Counted from the first letter of the stretch, positions 24,563 to 41,662 are shown. The stretch is DNA of 64,000 nt from Lethocerus indicus (GCA_019843655.1 JACDQD010000004.1:32561872-32625871), one strand, 5' to 3'. Made by a program: numbers and translations. Notes: generated by a model from the sequence alone, not told the origin.

Positions 24563-27544
24563 GACATCTAATTCGCTCGATGAATTAGTCTCTCCTCGGT
24601 TACCCATAAAAAAGTGCCATAGTTGAGTGCTTCTCTATCAAGAGAAACAAGCGAAAAACCACAGTTGGATTTAACGATAAAGGCTGATTGTACTATAATA
24701 ATACACACGAATACGATCCTCGATATCTTCTCGGATATACCGGGTGCTCGATTAAGACATCGAATCGGAATTAATTCGTAGTGAAACAAAAAACCGGTCC
24801 TGCACATAATTCTTATCCCGGCCCTGCCATTCTTCTTCATCGCGTCAATCTTCTCGCGAAGACATCGCCAGTCTAGTATTTCTTCTCCCCTAATGATTAT
24901 TCTCTTTCTTTTTATCTTCTGCCCGGCTGAAAATTACCCGGAGGATATTATCTGCGGAGACGACTCGTTTGATGAATCGCGACGGCCTCCGGGTATTCGT
25001 CCGATTGGCCGTTTTTAGTCTTATTCGTTGTGGAAAGAGGAAAAACAATCCTTCGCTCAGAATATTTGCCTTATTACTCAGCAGCCTTTTTAATCATTTC
25101 CATTTAATTTATCTTTATTAGGGGTTCAACCTTTACCGAGTGCCAATTGTTAACATTATTTGTGTTGTACTGTTTTGGTATTAGATTCAATTTGTAGCTA
25201 AGCCTTGTAGTTTATGAAGACCTTAGTAGGTATGATTATATGTTTTAGATTAGGAAACTAGTATATTTATAAAATTAGATTCACGACTCTGCTATTTCCG
25301 TATAACGCTGCTATGTTTTTCTTTGTCATTTTTAATTACGCACATTCCATTTATTTGCTTAGTCATTTATATCCATGGAAGTCTATTCCTTCCTTACATC
25401 CCGCAGTTCGGTCGTACACTTCCGTACAGATGTATTTGATAGGCAACGAACTAACATCCTGCGCTCATATCAAAAAATTCACCGACTCCCTTCCGAAAGT
25501 GTTGGAATTCGTTAAATTTCCTGACAACATTTTCTGGAGCGTAATGTGCGAGAGCGTGTGGATCGCGTACGGGATCTTATTTTCGGTACTCAGATGTAAT
25601 CAGTACCGCCCCCCCGCCCTACGTTAGGTTCTATAAATAGACCAGTGATAGGGGTAATTTCATGGCGGCAATCTGTTGTTGGGAAGATAGCGAGGGCCGG
25701 GTTGTTTTTTTTTCACTTCCCGACTTTGAGCCTACCGTGTTGTAGCACAACAGTGCCTTTATCACTGTTATCACTCGGATTTCTATTTTTTTTCGCTCAT
25801 CTATGAAATATTCTGTGGCCCCGTCTTGTTGTTGGAGCAGGATAAGCTCGCTCGTTTGAACCTTGATAGGGGTTTTCTTCGTTTTTGAGGCTCTCGTTAT
25901 AACCGACGTGTTTGTAATGACAGAAAATGTTTTGCGGAACACAAAATAACTTCTATTTCAGGTCTTCAGAACACCATTTTGACTTTTGCGTCAAAACACC
26001 TGTACATATTACGGTGTACGTTTCGAGGCAAGTGTACGCCCATTTCGGCGGTTGTTACTAGGACCCAGGTACCGCCCTTCACCCCCCCTCCCCATTGCCG
26101 AAAATGCCCTTGGTCCATAATGTAGGACTGTTCTTCCACCCACCCAGGTAGCGGCCGAGATGTCGGCATTTCGGGCGTGATAGGACGGTAGCCCGAAATG
26201 TCCGGTCAATATTCAGAGCCTCCCGTAATATTAAACGCGAGTTGAATTAGTAAAATCTCTATGCGATTCATTGTAGAAACGCAAATAACTACTACGCTGC
26301 AAGTTGGGAGTGTAACGAAATACACCTTCGATTGCTTGAGTGCTATTAAAGGGTGCATTTTTTATTTGGGAGTTAATAAATAACTAGATGATATCCCGGA
26401 TGGCCTCTACGTGGCCAAGATTTCGGGGTTGATGTTATATCCCCAAAGTCGATTCCGTAGGCCCGGTTCACTTTCAAGATATAGTTGTAAAATATTAACT
26501 TAGGTAATTGATAGTTGTCTAAATAGCAACTTGTAAAGTTGTTTAATTTCTAAATCTAACTCATGAAATACGCCGGTAAAACTGAGCATAGGTTTAGTCG
26601 TCCCCCCCCCTCCCTCTCGTGTCGAAAATAAACCTTTGGCTCTACTATTGAAAATTTTAGAGTTCCCGTCCCCGAAACCGCAGAGGGTCAACGGGGACCG
26701 ATTCAACAATGAATTAGTTCGACAATGCCGGCGAGCCAACAATGCCGGACAGGCATTTTCTTCTACGCAAAAAAAATATTTCAACCACGTTTCTTTCGGC
26801 AATACCTGAACTCAGCCAACAATGCGCGCAATTTTTGCAATTTCTCAACGCGGCTTCAAGATATCCCAAATACACGATCCTGCATTTTCCGATATAAATA
26901 AGTCTTTCTTTCCGTTAAGCGCGGAGTATATACTCCGTGATTTAGTCACGGACTGACAAAAGGAAAAACACCAGTAGACTTTTAATATATTAAGTGTTGA
27001 GACCCAGACGGAACCGGAGTCTGGCGTTTCCATCAGGCCGAAAGTAGACCGGGGGTTAATGTCAGGGCGTCAATCACATCTCCGGCCCCCATCGACTATT
27101 TCTCTTCGCATACGCTCGACTGTTTTCCAGACGCCGACCGCAGTCCGTCGGTCGTTTTTCACGAACGCCCCCGCCGCCGATGACATCATCGCCGGTGGGG
27201 GGCGGAACGTCGCCGACGATCGATGGGGGACCGCCTTTGTAAAAGTCAGCGGGCACCACGACTGCTTTACCTGTTGGCATTTCGAATCCCCCCCCCCTCG
27301 CAGTTCGATCCAACTTTCCCGCAATGAAAATATTGTCTCGACGGAATAATGAGTCGTGAGAAGGTATACGAAATCTGGGTTGAAATCATGAATCATTTCC
27401 TATCTCTATTTCGGTTAAACTAGACCAGCTTCCAGTTTTCACCGTCGCTAGTTCATCTAATTCATTTGTACATTAGTCCGGTAGATTCATGCATTGGGTG
27501 CTAACAGTTTTACTTTATAATCCTTTACCAGCTTCCTTTTTATA
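24563..27544. other. No gene seen apart from a CATTGTTG repeat
   Basis: Open frames near 25.3-25.9 kb (103-104 codons) and overlapping frames at 27,059-27,396 on both strands have no recognisable domain. Confidence 0.45.
26630..26840 (-). repeat. CATTGTTG repeat family, reversed copy
   Basis: The complement reads ggcattgttggctcgccggc, cattgttgaatcggtccccg and cggtttcggggacgggaa, which follows copy 1 (110-300) block for block. Confidence 0.6.
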
Positions 27545-27582
27545 TTGGGTTGGCAGCTAAATAATTGCGGATTCTTTTGTAA
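27545..27582 (+). mobile_element. Mariner left-end remnant
   Basis: TTGGGTTGGCAGCTAAATAA followed by TTGCGGATTCTTTTG, preceded by TA, matches the terminal repeat of the mellifera-type mariner at 49,369. The match ends after about 36 bp, where a reversed jockey fragment begins. Confidence 0.6.
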
Positions 27583-27700
27583 ATGAAAGTTTGGGAACCC
27601 GGATATTACAATTTCGTCGACAGTCGATGCGCTGAGTTTTGATTTGAATCTCCGGATGCGAGCGTTTTCGGATGTCTTTCGGATACATTTAGTACTGTCC
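27583..27700 (-). mobile_element. Jockey-type LINE fragment, reversed, joined to a mariner end
   Basis: On the minus strand the frame gives KCIRKTSENARIRRFKSKLS and VDEIVISGFPNFHLQK, which condenses the ARIQRSQSK...[16 protein letters not shown] region of the full copy with a deletion between. Confidence 0.5.
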
Positions 27701-27899
27701 CCATGGTATGATGATTCCACCTTGTTTTATGATAATTGAGCATCCGTTTTACCTACTCTAGTAAATTAACGAAGCTATTATTCTGTTTTTACCTCGCGAC
27801 ACCCCCCCCCCCTCATGTTTTGTGAGTGACCTCTTTCGCCGTTATTGCCGTTCATGAGTGGGGGCAGAGTTTTCTGTTTTGAACGATCTAGGAAGGGGG

Positions 27900-28930
27900 T
27901 GGTTTGCGTTTGAGGGCAGTTGTGTTTGTTAGAGAATTGTGTGGGGCAGGTAGGGCCCCCGGGAGGTACAATGGGTCCTCTATCCGGCCACGGTTCAGAG
28001 TCTCCGTCTCCGCCTTGGCTCCGGTGGCAGCTGCGCTTCACGAACAACCCTCGCCCTCTCACCCTCTTACGAGCACCCGGCTTACCCTCAATTCGCCCGA
28101 CGTCGAGTCGAGATATTGCGATCTGGGCCCTTACGACCCTCATTAAACACAAAGGTACGGTCCCCGGCGAACCGAATCGCGTCTAAACCATCCGTAGTAA
28201 ATGCGGCGCCTGCAATTATAGGTTTCGTAAGCGGCAGTTGATTTTAATTCGGCAGAAATTAATGCTCCGCTGGTGATTTATTCTTAAAAAAAATTGTTTA
28301 AATGACATCTTCCGTAGGATTCCGTCCTACGTTCGCAGTTGCCTTGCTGTGCTTTACGCGGGATAGTAAATTGTAAGAAATTGAGTTTACAAAACGTCAA
28401 TAGCCCTAATCTGTGGCTGTATCGAGAGGCTGTTTTTTATTATCTAAGAAATATTTCAATTCGGTACTTGACAGGTCGTGTTTACAGTTTATGGGCGCAA
28501 TTACGCGGGTTAAGGATATATTTTACGGGCTATAATACACGGTTGGACACGTGTTTACCCGTTGGGGTGTTGCGCAAGGATCCGCCCGTATGTTACGCGT
28601 TTTTCCCCCATCCATCGGCGTATCGTTCGTCACGACGGTGCCGGCATTACAATGGAAGCGGACGTGATCGCCGCCCTCGGTCCCTACGGGGTTGGCACTT
28701 TTCCAGGCGATCTTCCAGGCGTTTTCTGTCGTATACGGGGTCGGACGGTCGCGTCTCACTCGTCGAGGAATCCGGAGACGGACTTTCGAACCAATATTCA
28801 CTCCTGGAATGGAACATTTGGGCTGGCCGTCGGCCCTAATGGGGGAGGTTCTTCGATGCCAGATCGTCTCCTCGGGGTCGATAATAGCGCTATGATGAAT
28901 ATCTATAACCCCATTTGAATAGTTTAACAC
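27900..28930. other. GC- and CpG-rich block with open frames on both strands
   Basis: Contrasts with the AT-rich surroundings. At 28,523-28,930 a 135-codon minus frame overlaps 118- and 166-codon plus frames. At 27,778-28,186 a 124-codon minus frame overlaps 80- and 88-codon plus frames. None shows a domain I recognise. High GC lowers the chance of stop codons, so open frames alone prove little. It could be a decayed element, a CpG-rich promoter region or unknown coding sequence. Confidence 0.25.
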
Positions 28931-30744
28931 TCGGCTCCCACAGTTCGAACGGAGGCTACACGACAGGAATATAAGTCGGGCCGCTCTTCCATAAATCGGA
29001 CGTGAATCTCCTTTGACAGGCGTGAAACAACTGTTTGGAAATATCTTTTTTTAAAACGCTACAAAAAAAAATGTGTTACGTACCCCGGAACAGATGTTCT
29101 ACGCCCCGAACGAGGTTTCATATATTACCGAGATATGCCGAAGACAGAAAACAATACCCTTGACACTGCCCTTGGCAGGAAAATGACGGGGTACACGAAT
29201 TGATGGGTGGCCATTATTTTTGTGGAACCGTACCATTTTTGAGGCATAGCCAAGAATGGAAGTTCAAAAATGCGGATGAGCCAAGACCGTCCTCGGGAAC
29301 GCCGAATATATGCGCCAAGAATTACGATAAAATCAAGGTGTGAGTTTAAATCTCCTGAAACAGCAGTCGGTGCGAAGAACGTGGGAGTAAGACGGGAATA
29401 AGATTTGTAAAAGGATTTTCATTATTCATATTTTCTGCCCTGCGGGGGATGCGCACGAACGATGCACACGAGTGTTCCCGTCTCCCCTGTGCACACGAGC
29501 CCACTTCCCCACTGAATATTTGAAAACGGTTGATGAAACAATCGAATCTCACCCTGATAAATTTTTCAACTCCTGTTTTCCATTTTGCATTTACTCGGCA
29601 AAAACGTTTTCCGCGCCGGGGACGAGGCAAAAACGGAAATTGTTTTACTTACAATACCCGAAAAACAAAAACTCAACTCAATTCCGTAGCCTTTATTATG
29701 ATTTAAGCCAAATTTGCTTCTATTTATTTTATAATAACACAAAACAACTACAGATTAACAAAACCGGACAAGAAACTCCGAAATGCCCAAGGTGCATTTG
29801 TAGTTTATTGTTCAAGTCGATCCTTTCAAGTCGGGTATGGGTGGTTTTCGCGTAATGAATCTCATTTATATCGCCTGTTATTTCGTCGCTTTTTGAGAAA
29901 TTAGGGTTGAAAATGTTCGAACGAAAGTCTCTACGGGGAGATGTAGAATCATAAGGTTGAATCTATTCTCCCGTCTGTGAATTACGAGGCGGCGTGGGCG
30001 TACCCGAGAGGCCGAAATCCTACCTGAGGAGAAGCCGGTCGCCTCCCCTTTTAATACTTTAGGGTCTACATCACCAGACCTTCGTTCTATATATTTTTTT
30101 ATCAGAATTCCTTCTGTAATAAATTCGGAGTACGAGCCTAGTAATGTCCAATAAATAATTCATGTCCAAATTTTTTTTTCTTGTCGACCCCGAAACCAGA
30201 CACAATACGGACTGTGTTCCACGTTTACGTGATATATGTGTGATCGTACCGAATGTTTGATAAATTGAAACTACTTTTTTTCCGGAACGAACTATAGTAA
30301 TTTCGATACAGAGAGAGAGACAGGCAGGCGACACGGTAGGAATTTTACGTCCATATCGGTGATATATCTGTTGAATTACTCCGAATCCTATTTACTGCGC
30401 GTTACGCCTCCAATTGAGGCTAAAGCGGTGCATAACATTGACATTAATTTAGTTTTAATTGCTCTGATGATGGCGGGATGTCACCGCCGGGAATGGAGCC
30501 GCGGTTCCCTCATCCGGGCCCGGCTGAATTCCGTTGCGAAATGCGACGAACGACAAATGGAAATCCAGACGGCGGGGCAAGTTAGAAAGCATGACAAGTG
30601 GCAGAATTGTCGGATGGATTGTGCAACAGTGAATTCACTTCTGCCGATCACTTTTGACACTCTGAAACCGTTCGGTAATTTCATGATTCCATAACATTAC
30701 ATAAAGTCAAACAGTTAAATATCTGTTGCAGTAGCTTGTGTTAA
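28931..30744. other. No gene seen
   Basis: A 127-codon frame at 29,472-29,855 and a 111-codon frame at 30,359-30,694 have unusual composition and no recognised domain. Confidence 0.45.
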
Positions 30745-30795
30745 TTAGACCGCTTTCGGCTGTTCGCCATCTTCAATAGATTCCCGCTCTGGCAC
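30745..30795 (-). repeat. Hairpin repeat family, core
   Basis: gaccgctttcggctgttcgc then catcttcaatag matches the reversed core, followed by the same gcacatgggat seen 40-60 bp after the core at 9.1 kb. Confidence 0.45.
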
Positions 30796-30963
30796 ATGGG
30801 ATACTGTCTTGTTTTTAGTTTAGTCATGAAAAACAAATACTTCATGCATAGATTGGCATTGAGATGTTCTTCACATCCTGGATATAGTGTTCGGGGTGTG
30901 TTTAAATTCGGTAGAAAAAATTATTTCTCAATGACTTCTTATTAAGATTGTCTTTATTAGATT

Positions 30964-31025
30964 AGAATACCGGCAGTACTGTAGCTTCCTCGATCTTCTG
31001 TCGTCTTCAGTACCAGTTTCCTTTA
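30964..31025 (+). repeat. Hairpin repeat family, left arm and part core
   Basis: aataccggcagtactgtagc, tcctcgatcttctgtcgtct and tcagtaccagtttcc: an arm with part of the middle deleted. Confidence 0.4.
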
Positions 31026-32699
31026 TTTGCCAAACACATGACCGGTGAGGAATCCTTTCAGTCCGTTCGAGGTTCTTTCATACGTTCATATTCTATGAAA
31101 GTCAGTACGGACGGAGGCCTCGGCTGTTACTTATTCTGCGACAGCTCACCACTCGCTTTGTAATGTTAATGCCAGGTACAATGGGTAACCTCCGGTGGAT
31201 GAGCTCAGTCACCTGCTAAGTGCACCAGGCCCTCGCATCGATCTTAGATCCTCGGATAGCGAGGCTAATTTATCTGGACAATAAATCGAATTTACCGCAT
31301 CGCTTCGGGCCCAAGGAAAAGTGGGCTTTTAAACGGCTTCCCAGTTTAATTGGCTTCGGAAGAAGTACAACGGAACAGACGTTTTCCGAAGGAACCAAAT
31401 AATAAACATTTTAGTCCTATCTAGAATTCTAAGTTTTATATAAGAAAGAAAGGTAAAAACAATCTTTACGGGATGACGTTACTTATATTAATATTTATAG
31501 CTTTAAATTGTCAGGCTTGTCATGTTCTATATAATGCATGTGAAACAGTTTTATAATTCATTCTCTCTTCTGCTAAACGCATGCGAAAGTTTTGCTCTCA
31601 AGATACCTGACAACAGCAATGAATATGATGAACACATTGTTTAAGTTCATCACTTAATGTGTTTATAGGCTTGTACACAAACTTATCGCGATATAACATT
31701 GCAGATCAATCTTTCCCAATTGAATGAAGCCGGGATACAGTTTGTATGTAGATTGTTTCCAGAAATGAATGTTTTAGTTGTTAGTAACTGCACCAAACAT
31801 TTCCTCGTTCTATCATATCGCCTCTATATAATAGACGTCCTGTTTTAAATACCATTCGATTGTCGCTCAACACTCATTTCTAATTTAAGAAATAAATATT
31901 ACGAGGATGTATTAGAGTCTAATGCCTCAAGCATAATACGATTGACTGTTTAACTGTGATGGGGCCTATACGGGGAGTGGCCCATGCCACACCTCTACAG
32001 AGACCCCCATTGTTCAAACACGTCGCAGTTTCACTTGTCCAACGATGACATTCTACTCGGACAACAATAAATATAACAGGTGAGCCGAAAATAATAATTC
32101 AATCTAAAGTATAATTGATAAATAGATGGCTCCTTCTCACCCGGTGTCCACGCGACCAGGATATCAGTTTCGGAATGGATCCGACATGAACCGTATCACA
32201 AGCGCATAACTTTCCATAAGCTGTCCAGAGCGCTATATGAGCAGACATCAAATAAAAAGTAAACCGTGTTAATTGAGAGCGCGAAAATAATGACGCATAC
32301 CATCCGATTTCTCCGCCGTCCACACCGGTTTTACTTATACCGTCGCAGTAACGTTTGTGATGTGTGTGACTCATCGAACGCGCCCCTAACCGGGGAATGG
32401 AAGGTCGGCGATGGGAATAGTCATGAAACGCGAACGGCGTGTTTTGACCGTATTCGGTTCGGGGATTCGCTCCCGCCCGGGAGCAACTTCTTCTCAACCC
32501 GGCTTCGGACCCGTCCCGATATTTATGGGATGGACGGTATGGGACTGGGACCGATTGAACGCGCTATTTTAGCCGTATTCCCCACAACGTGAATTGCACC
32601 TATTCACTGACTGAACGAAAAATAGATAGCGGGTATTTATTTTACCTTTTGTTTATATCACTTGTTTCAGTCGATAAAGAAGCCATTTCGACCCCTATC
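31026..32699. other. No gene seen
   Basis: Overlapping frames on opposite strands at 32,099-32,592 (132 and 108 codons) are unrecognised; the rest is AT-rich. Confidence 0.45.
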
Positions 32700-32900
32700 C
32701 GGGATACAAACAGGATGGAAGGGGGAGGCGGGAATGAAACTTTAGGAAACCGAGATTTTATTAATCCCTCAACTTTCGGTATGTTGGTGATTTGAAACAT
32801 ACCAAGGATGGTTGGAAGGACTTTCGATTGGAGGAATCTCTGGATGCGAGCAATGTCGCCGTATTCGGTGTTGGACCCCGAAATTTAGAATATAAATCAC
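32700..32900 (-). mobile_element. Jockey-type LINE fragment, reversed
   Basis: The complement reads gctcgcatccagagattcct, aagtccttccaaccatcctt, ggtatgtttcaaatcaccaa and then the taccgaaagttgaggga block, in the order of the LINE copies in the formin introns. Frame broken. Confidence 0.55.
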
Positions 32901-36174
<3,274 letters not shown>

Positions 36175-36262
36175 ACCGGCTACAGACAGACGCGGCTACT
36201 GAAGATGGCGAGCGGTCGAAAAGAGGAGACAGAAAATCGAGAAAAATACGGTATTAAAGAAG
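36175..36262 (+). repeat. Hairpin repeat family, core and right arm
   Basis: cggctactgaagatggcgag, cggtcgaaaagaggagacag, aaaatcgagaaaaatacggt. The middle of the arm (accggtctag...accaaacc) is deleted. Confidence 0.55.
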
Positions 36263-38693
36263 TAAAACCTACCGTTTAAAACCTGTACAGCCTTAGGATG
36301 GACTCAACCTCCATCCAATTTGTCCCTAAGTTCAGATGCAATTAAGTCCGTGGGGGGGGGGGGTTATTTCTGGCTGTGGGTGTTAAGACAGGAGGACGTG
36401 GTACGTCCCACGGGACACCTGTAATTATTCAAGATAAATGCCTCGTTTAGTAGTGTGGTGCACAGCGCTGGCCGGAAGCTCGAACACAGACACTCCCCTA
36501 ATGGCGTTGCCGCTCGCTACACATTCATCAACATGTTGGCAGCCCCAACCGGTACCCGTTTTTCAGTGACTGTCCGGTGAAGAATTAAAAAAAATGAATT
36601 ATTTGTTCGAAAGAACATGATTTATCGTCCTCGGCCGTTAATTGTTTTAACTACTCGTTAATCGTCGAATTGATTGCGGAATGTTTTGAACAAGCCAACG
36701 GTATGTTGATGGAATTCGAAACAAATTAGGGCAAGTGGAAGTACTTCGAAATCGATATTTTACGCTTGATTATAATTTCGATAACTATAATCCCCTATAG
36801 TACTCTTGTAATTGCCCTGAATCAATCAGTGTTTACTGAAGAGTCTTTTTTCATTTTCGAATATTTTCTGATCGCGATGGCGAACTTAGATTTAACATCT
36901 GAATAAGGTTAGGTAAACTTAGATTAAACTTGTGGGTTGAAAAAGTCCACGCGATAATGTCCCGAACACTCCTTTTAACTCTAATAACTGCCGGTTTAAA
37001 TAATTTAAAAAAAAACACCGAGCGGCCTAATAAGGTAAACCGAGAATATAAAATTTTCGGCCCACTGTGTCAAATAATCGGCGCGTAATTACTATTCCTC
37101 CGGTAATATTAAACGAGAAGCAGTTGGTGTTCTTTTTTTTCTGTAAATGCGCTTGTTTACAGAGAACGCCCCGTTAGAGGTGCAGTTTACAGCTGCAATT
37201 TAATTACCAGTTGCGGTACCGGTAGGACCACTGTCCTTTTTTCAGCAATAAAAGGCTTTAAAAGCCTAGTTTCTATCACTCGCATCCTGATTTAAACGCT
37301 CAAATCATCAGAAATAAAATCAAACCCCAGTGAAACTAAGGTATCCTGTGTGTTTGGGAGGCAGTGAACCCGCAGAATGAAATGTAAAACTCTTGTCCCG
37401 GGGCAAATGAGGGTCGACCCCCTACTGCTCCTCCTCCACTTCGTCCATATTGGCCGGAGAAGGAAGTCCACTGTTCTCTCGTTGGGGGAGGAAGGCAGGG
37501 GACCCGACTACCCGTTCTGGACACGTTCAATCTATATATACACCACACTGAACGTTTTCATACTCTATCGTCTATTCTTTTTGTCGTAATTTCGGTGCTT
37601 TATTGGCTTTTCCGTGTAATAACATATACGGAGGGTGGGAATATTGAAATTCGCACGAGTTGTAACGATCTGATTCGATCGTCGATGCTTAATAAACGGC
37701 AAAACGGAGCCAGCCTTCGTTAATTTCGATGTTACGATTTTTTACGTTAATCAATTTTATAATTTCCCGTGTTAAAGCAGTAATTTTTTCGAGTAAGACT
37801 TAACTGTAAACTTTCCTAGGTGTACCTCTCCTTATTACCCTCACAGATTTCGTATACTCGTATTGCTAGATCTGTGTGACCCCCCCATTTTCGTAATTAT
37901 CCTCCCCGGATTATGAACCTATGCTGAAGATGATACTCAGGACTTTCGATCAGATGTCATGTCGATCAAAATTTGTGACAAAAGTGTTTTCCGTGTCTCT
38001 AGACAGAACGTAATTTCCATTTGTCTGTCCTCCTTCTTCGAAAAGAACCTCCTATCTAAACCGTTAATTATAAGAAAATGGAAGACACATTTTGTGCTTT
38101 GAGCGATGGAAAGGGTGCTCGGAACTAACCTAATTGTGGGCTTACGAAAAGTAGGTTAGGGTATCATCAGTGTTTGGAGCCCAGTAGACCACAGCTGTGT
38201 AATTGCGGAGCGCTATTGCTCCGAGAGGAGTGCCCCTTTAATGGTCCCTACCCCCTGCACCCCCGCCCGCCCCTATAATTCATGCAAATGCCGCGATACA
38301 GACTCGTTCCGGTTTAATTTTAATGGACTGGAAAATCGTTTCCGGCACGATGCGGGGGTTGGCGGAGGGGAGGGAGTGACCGGGCTATCTGCGAGGCCGC
38401 CACAACCCCCGGCTCTGTCGTAATTTTCGTTTTTCATCGCCACCCCTCCACCCGGACCGAGTTCCGGACCAAAAGGCCGACCCCTTTCATCCGGCCGCCG
38501 ATACATTATGCGGTCGAATCTAGACCGGGCAATTGGTCGACTGGAGGAATAAGCCGGCATGACCGTTCATCAACCGTATACCGTTATTACGTTCAATACC
38601 CGGGGGTCATTCTATATTCGCGCACAATACTTATCCGCCTTTTCTGTTATTGGGGAATTTCGCCATCTGTTTCGGGGACACTAAAAAAAAAAA
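36263..38693. other. No gene seen; contains a 12-base G run
   Basis: G run at 36,352-36,363. GC-rich patches near 37.4-37.5 and 38.2-38.5 kb carry frames on both strands without recognised domains. Confidence 0.5.
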
Positions 38694-38970
38694 TTAATCG
38701 AGCGCGTTACACATTTCCGGAAAGAAGGGCCCAGAAAATTCAAGTAGTAGATTGTTGAAAGAAGAAAGGGACTGAACGAGCAAATTTTGACGATGAGAAA
38801 GGCAGGAATGGAATTTAAGGAACCGGTATTTTGCGACTTCCTCAACTGTTGGTATGTTGAGGTCATTGTGAATTGTTCGGTTACAAAAAATACCAGCGAG
38901 CATTAACTATGGTTCGAAGGACTTTTGCTGGAACCTTTGGATGCGAGCGATGTTGGGATTTCGTAATCCA
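38694..38970 (-). mobile_element. Jockey-type LINE fragment, reversed
   Basis: Minus-strand frame contains RTIHNDLNIPTVEEVAKYRF and LKFHSCLSHRQNLLVQSLSS, an unmistakable jockey 3' motif (HNDLNIPTV.EE). Truncated at both ends; the far side merges into the CATTGTTG repeat at about 38,970. Confidence 0.75.
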
Positions 38971-38974
38971 TGTT

Positions 38975-39100
38975 GCAAAAAAAATTTTTTTTTGGTTTGG
39001 AATCAAATATTGAACGGAATGCCTATTGTCGGCGTTGTTGGCTCGGTTCGGACATTGTTGGAGGAAACGTTGTTGGATCGATCCCACGTTGTTACAGAGT
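38975..39100 (+). repeat. CATTGTTG repeat family, copy 3
   Basis: aatcaaatattgaacggaat, ggcgttgttggctcggttcg, gacattgttgga and a further cgttgttgga. Abuts a reversed jockey fragment. Confidence 0.55.
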
Positions 39101-41662
39101 AACTCCCCGCCATCCCCCTACACTCTCAATTGTAAGATAAAAATTATTTTATTCATGCGATATTTCATGTTATGCAAATGAACAATTATCGTATTATTAC
39201 GTATGACTGAAGGAGGCAGGTTTTTCCCGCCTGTCTGTAAACAGTAGTTACAAAAATTCAGTTACGTTTCGTTCGTTGTTAGTCCGGGCCAATTTCAAGG
39301 TTTGAGAGCGGCGGGAAATAAAAACAAGCCCCGTTCGTTCGTTATAAAACGTATCTTTCAATTAATCATGTAAATATCTCAAGGTGATCTGAAGGAAAGT
39401 CATTTTTTTTTCTTTGCGGAGCGTCGTTTCAATTTAGCGGGTCGGGAAATTGCCGCAAGGTCCGTCGTCCGTCGTTGTGCCAACGAGATTTCGTCGATTT
39501 TCGAAATACATTTTGCTTTTAAAATTATGAAATTCCGCTCAGAACGGTTGAACACTTCAAGCTTTGTTGGCTCCCTCCCGTCTCGGCTTATGAATCGAGC
39601 GGTGATCTGTGAATGAAGTTATATTTTTAAATGTAATTGTTGGCACGGTTACATTTTGGCCACTTTCCTTTAAAAAATTATAAACCGGGCTTGTGTGTGA
39701 TTCCAGACGTCTTTTCAAGATTTTAAATTCCGTTCGAACACGATGAAATTATTATCGATCGAACTTTTCGTTGTTCGGGAATTGAACCGTTTAATGAGTA
39801 TCCGCCCTGTTTCTTTCCCACTGTCGGGGTTGTGTGAATATGCGGACGAATTATAACAGTGACGATATAACGCTCGGCTCTGTTAAAACGACTCCGTCAA
39901 ACGGCGCGTCGAGGTAAATAATTGTTACCAATTGCGGTAAATGAATATGTCCTCCTGGCCCTTCGTATTACGACGCCTCCATCGTAGCCGGATAAATTCT
40001 GTCGTTTGTGCGGACCCAGTTCGCCAGTCCTTTATGTCCGATATTAACAGTATAACATTCTGGGAAATTCAATATAGTTCACACGAATGCGAGTAGCTGC
40101 AAAAATGTCGTACAGCTTTTCTTTCCCTGTATATTCGATTCAACCGGTTATTGGCGTACAAATCATTTTAGTGTAAAAATTTCCGTTATCGAAACGCACG
40201 GTGGTTTTCTCCCTTTTTTCGATACTTTTTAACGATATCGCGCCAATACGAATTGTCATCGTGAGTCCTCCAGAAAGCTTGTTGTTTGAAAAATCACTTT
40301 TCTTAAATCTTCTTCTTTTTATAAACAGGCTATTTCCGAAGGTCTATAAATGTTACCCGTTCTTTTTATTTTCGCTAACGGCCTAAAGGGGGGGATTGGT
40401 TGGGGGGGGGGGGACGGCCGATGACCCAAACTGTGTAAGCGATCCACGAAACTATTTTCTTTCGGCGTTGGAAATAGACGCGTTTCGAAATAGAACCGGT
40501 CTAGATTTCGGCGCTGTGTGTTTCTATTTGCGATCGGCGTCTATACCGAGTCCCTTACAACCCCCCCAATCAACCAAACATTGTACCCCGAAAGTAGTAA
40601 CCCAGTTTATTTTCACTTACGGACACAACTCGTCTTGTAATTGGGTACCTCTTCAACCGATCAAGTTCAACCGTGGGAACAGAGTTTTTATCGTCTCAGA
40701 CATTCAAGGCCAGATAATTACCCGATGTTTTTTCCTTTTTTTCCAACCAACCGATTGAAGGCTGTCCCATCAGTGTTCGTTACCGGCGGCGAGCGTAAGT
40801 TTTAAATCGAACAGAACACGAATCATCAGACAATAATAGGTCTTTCATATTCAACAGATTGCTTAAAAATAAAATAAATCGTAATTAATATTGTGCTAGC
40901 AGGCATGAATATAATACAACTAAGCACTCAATAATTTTCAGAAAAATCGCCAAAAACTTTTTCCACACAATAAAACGTTTTTCGCGATTCGGTATCTTCC
41001 GTTTATCAACGCTCCTGTTACGACCTTTCCCGCTGTTTGTCCAAAAATTAGCCCCCTAATACATGAAATTTTTTATCTTTCATTGGTATTATTATTATCT
41101 CTTCTACATTATAATAAATGTATGTATAAGTAACATATCACTGTATAGGAGAGATGTCTCTAGGTGTCGTAGCCATATGGTATTTCAGAGAAATTTGAAA
41201 TCGCACTATTGTTATTGCTGTATGAATTTTCAGAAAAATAAGAAACATCGTATACTTATTAAATCCTACAATGAATATGTATAATACCTAAGTTTACTCT
41301 AGATCAGATATTTTTATTATGTCCTTTCGTATAAGTACAGAAACTGAATTTTTTACTTTATTTTAACATTAAGACAGATTTATTTGAAGGTTTTAAACAT
41401 AAAGTAGCAGGTTCTGTATGAATTAGGTAATTTCCACTGTGTATATTATATTCTTTAAGTAACATATAAACATCTCATGTCGAGTTTATAGTGTTTAATT
41501 TTATCGCCAGTATAGTATCGTCTCTCACTGACCTTCATTCTCGGTCACTTCCGGTTTCCGTGGACCGTATGTAACGTCCAGCGCTGTTTTCAGAGGCAAT
41601 ATTTTTCTAGAAAATATGTGTTCAGAATTTTTTTGTAACGTTTCCATTAATTTCTGTTCTAG
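39101..41662. other. DNA directly upstream of the first visible Frl exon, no exon found
   Basis: Ends in a convincing splice acceptor, so at least its 3' part is intron. G runs at 40,388-40,394 and 40,402-40,413. A 120-codon frame at 40,396-40,758 has no recognised domain. Confidence 0.5.
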
